A DNA stretch of 33,602 nt from a bacterium. GTDB taxonomy: Bacteria > Sysuimicrobiota > Sysuimicrobiia > Sysuimicrobiales > Segetimicrobiaceae. The stretch covers positions 1 through 33,602 of the forward strand of contig DATGJN010000005.1 in NCBI GenBank assembly GCA_035295165.1. The letters are read 5' to 3'. Made by a program: the position numbers and the translations under genes. Positions within the stretch are counted from its first letter, which is position 1; each line of letters starts with the position of its first letter. Below the pieces are notes generated by a model. It was not told where the DNA came from. It was given only the letters and a program-made list of their open reading frames with translations, and did no database searches. This document shows positions 33,437-33,602 of the stretch, in pieces.

Positions 33437-33602
33437 TGGAGTTGACCCGGTTTGGTGGACACCCTATCGTTAGGGGGTCAAGACCCCAGAGAGGAGTCCA
33501 CCGTGGGGAAGACACGCCCACCGTATGCGAAGGAGTTTCGAGCGGAGGCAGTCCGGTTGGTGCGGGAGTCTGGCAAGTCGCTGGCGGCGATCGCGAGGGA
33601 TC
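33437..33602 (+). mobile_element. Left part of an IS3-family insertion sequence, cut by the window edge
   Basis: A likely end sequence TTGACCCGGTTTGGTGGACA lies near 33442-33461, the kind of terminus found on IS3-family elements. It is followed 40 bases later by an OrfA start. The rest lies outside the window, so completeness and target duplication cannot be judged. Confidence 0.65.
33503..33602 (+). CDS. IS3-family transposase OrfA, N-terminal part
   Basis: The partial product reads VGKTRPPYAKEFRAEAVRLV, then RESGKSLAAIARD, the start of the HTH_Tnp_1 domain that binds element ends. The GTG at 33503 is preceded by AGAGGAG with six bases of spacing. The gene runs off the window end. OrfB, with the DDE domain, is expected beyond it. 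Confidence 0.85.
   Translation, partial: MGKTRPPYAKEFRAEAVRLVRESGKSLAAIARD

Overview
The window is GC-rich bacterial DNA with short intergenic gaps. It carries menaquinone genes, an A-type haem-copper oxidase subunit I, an ArsA-type ATPase, a predicted cyclic-di-AMP receptor and two probable Tat-exported oligopeptide-binding proteins. This suits an aerobically respiring, menaquinone-using bacterium, probably of a little-cultured high-GC lineage related to the Terrabacteria. The lineage is inference; no rRNA or other decisive marker is present.

Layout. (1) 0.3-3.3 kb: a leftward operon (48-codon ORF, integral membrane protein, alpha/beta hydrolase) facing a rightward tetR gene. They share a control region with four GGTACC boxes and two face-to-face promoters. 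(2) 3.4-7.1 kb: a lone cytochrome oxidase subunit I gene, an IS110-type transposase remnant and a cyclic-di-AMP receptor gene. (3) 7.1-15.3 kb: a tightly overlapping leftward operon, tetR-menF-menD-menH-menB-menA-menE, with a clear promoter and a palindromic operator in front of tetR. A separate menG (ubiE) lies just upstream. Only menC and a dedicated DHNA-CoA thioesterase are missing from the usual route. (4) 16.4-21 kb: a chimeric MFS/flavin-reductase ORF, IS21-like end repeats, ArsA with an HSP20-like tail plus a coupled small basic protein, a frameshifted methyltransferase and a SHOCT protein. (5) 21-23.5 kb: an oligopeptide-binding protein and a GDCCVxC cysteine protein whose C-terminus looks frameshifted. 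(6) 23.7-28.6 kb: a decayed stretch with an AddB-like nuclease fragment run into a Gly/Asn-rich ORF, an N-truncated M14-like peptidase, a NodB-fold protein with altered motifs, an IS481 fragment and a broken membrane-protein gene. (7) 28.7-33.3 kb: a coherent leftward group of oligopeptide-binding protein, N-terminal-Cys Ntn amidase and gamma-glutamyltranspeptidase. (8) The right edge enters an IS3-family element.

Functionally, the men operon makes the quinone pool that would feed respiration. The presence of a TetR gene as its first member suggests synthesis responds to a small ligand. The last group looks like uptake and cleavage of gamma-glutamyl or N-acyl peptides. The many half-genes with IS scars show that 5.6-6.2, 16.4-20.2, 23-28.6 and 33.4-33.6 kb are plastic. 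No CRISPR array, rRNA or convincing tRNA was found. No clearly new multi-gene system was recognised; the regulatory arrangements at 2.5 and 15.2 kb and the chimeric genes are the most unusual parts.
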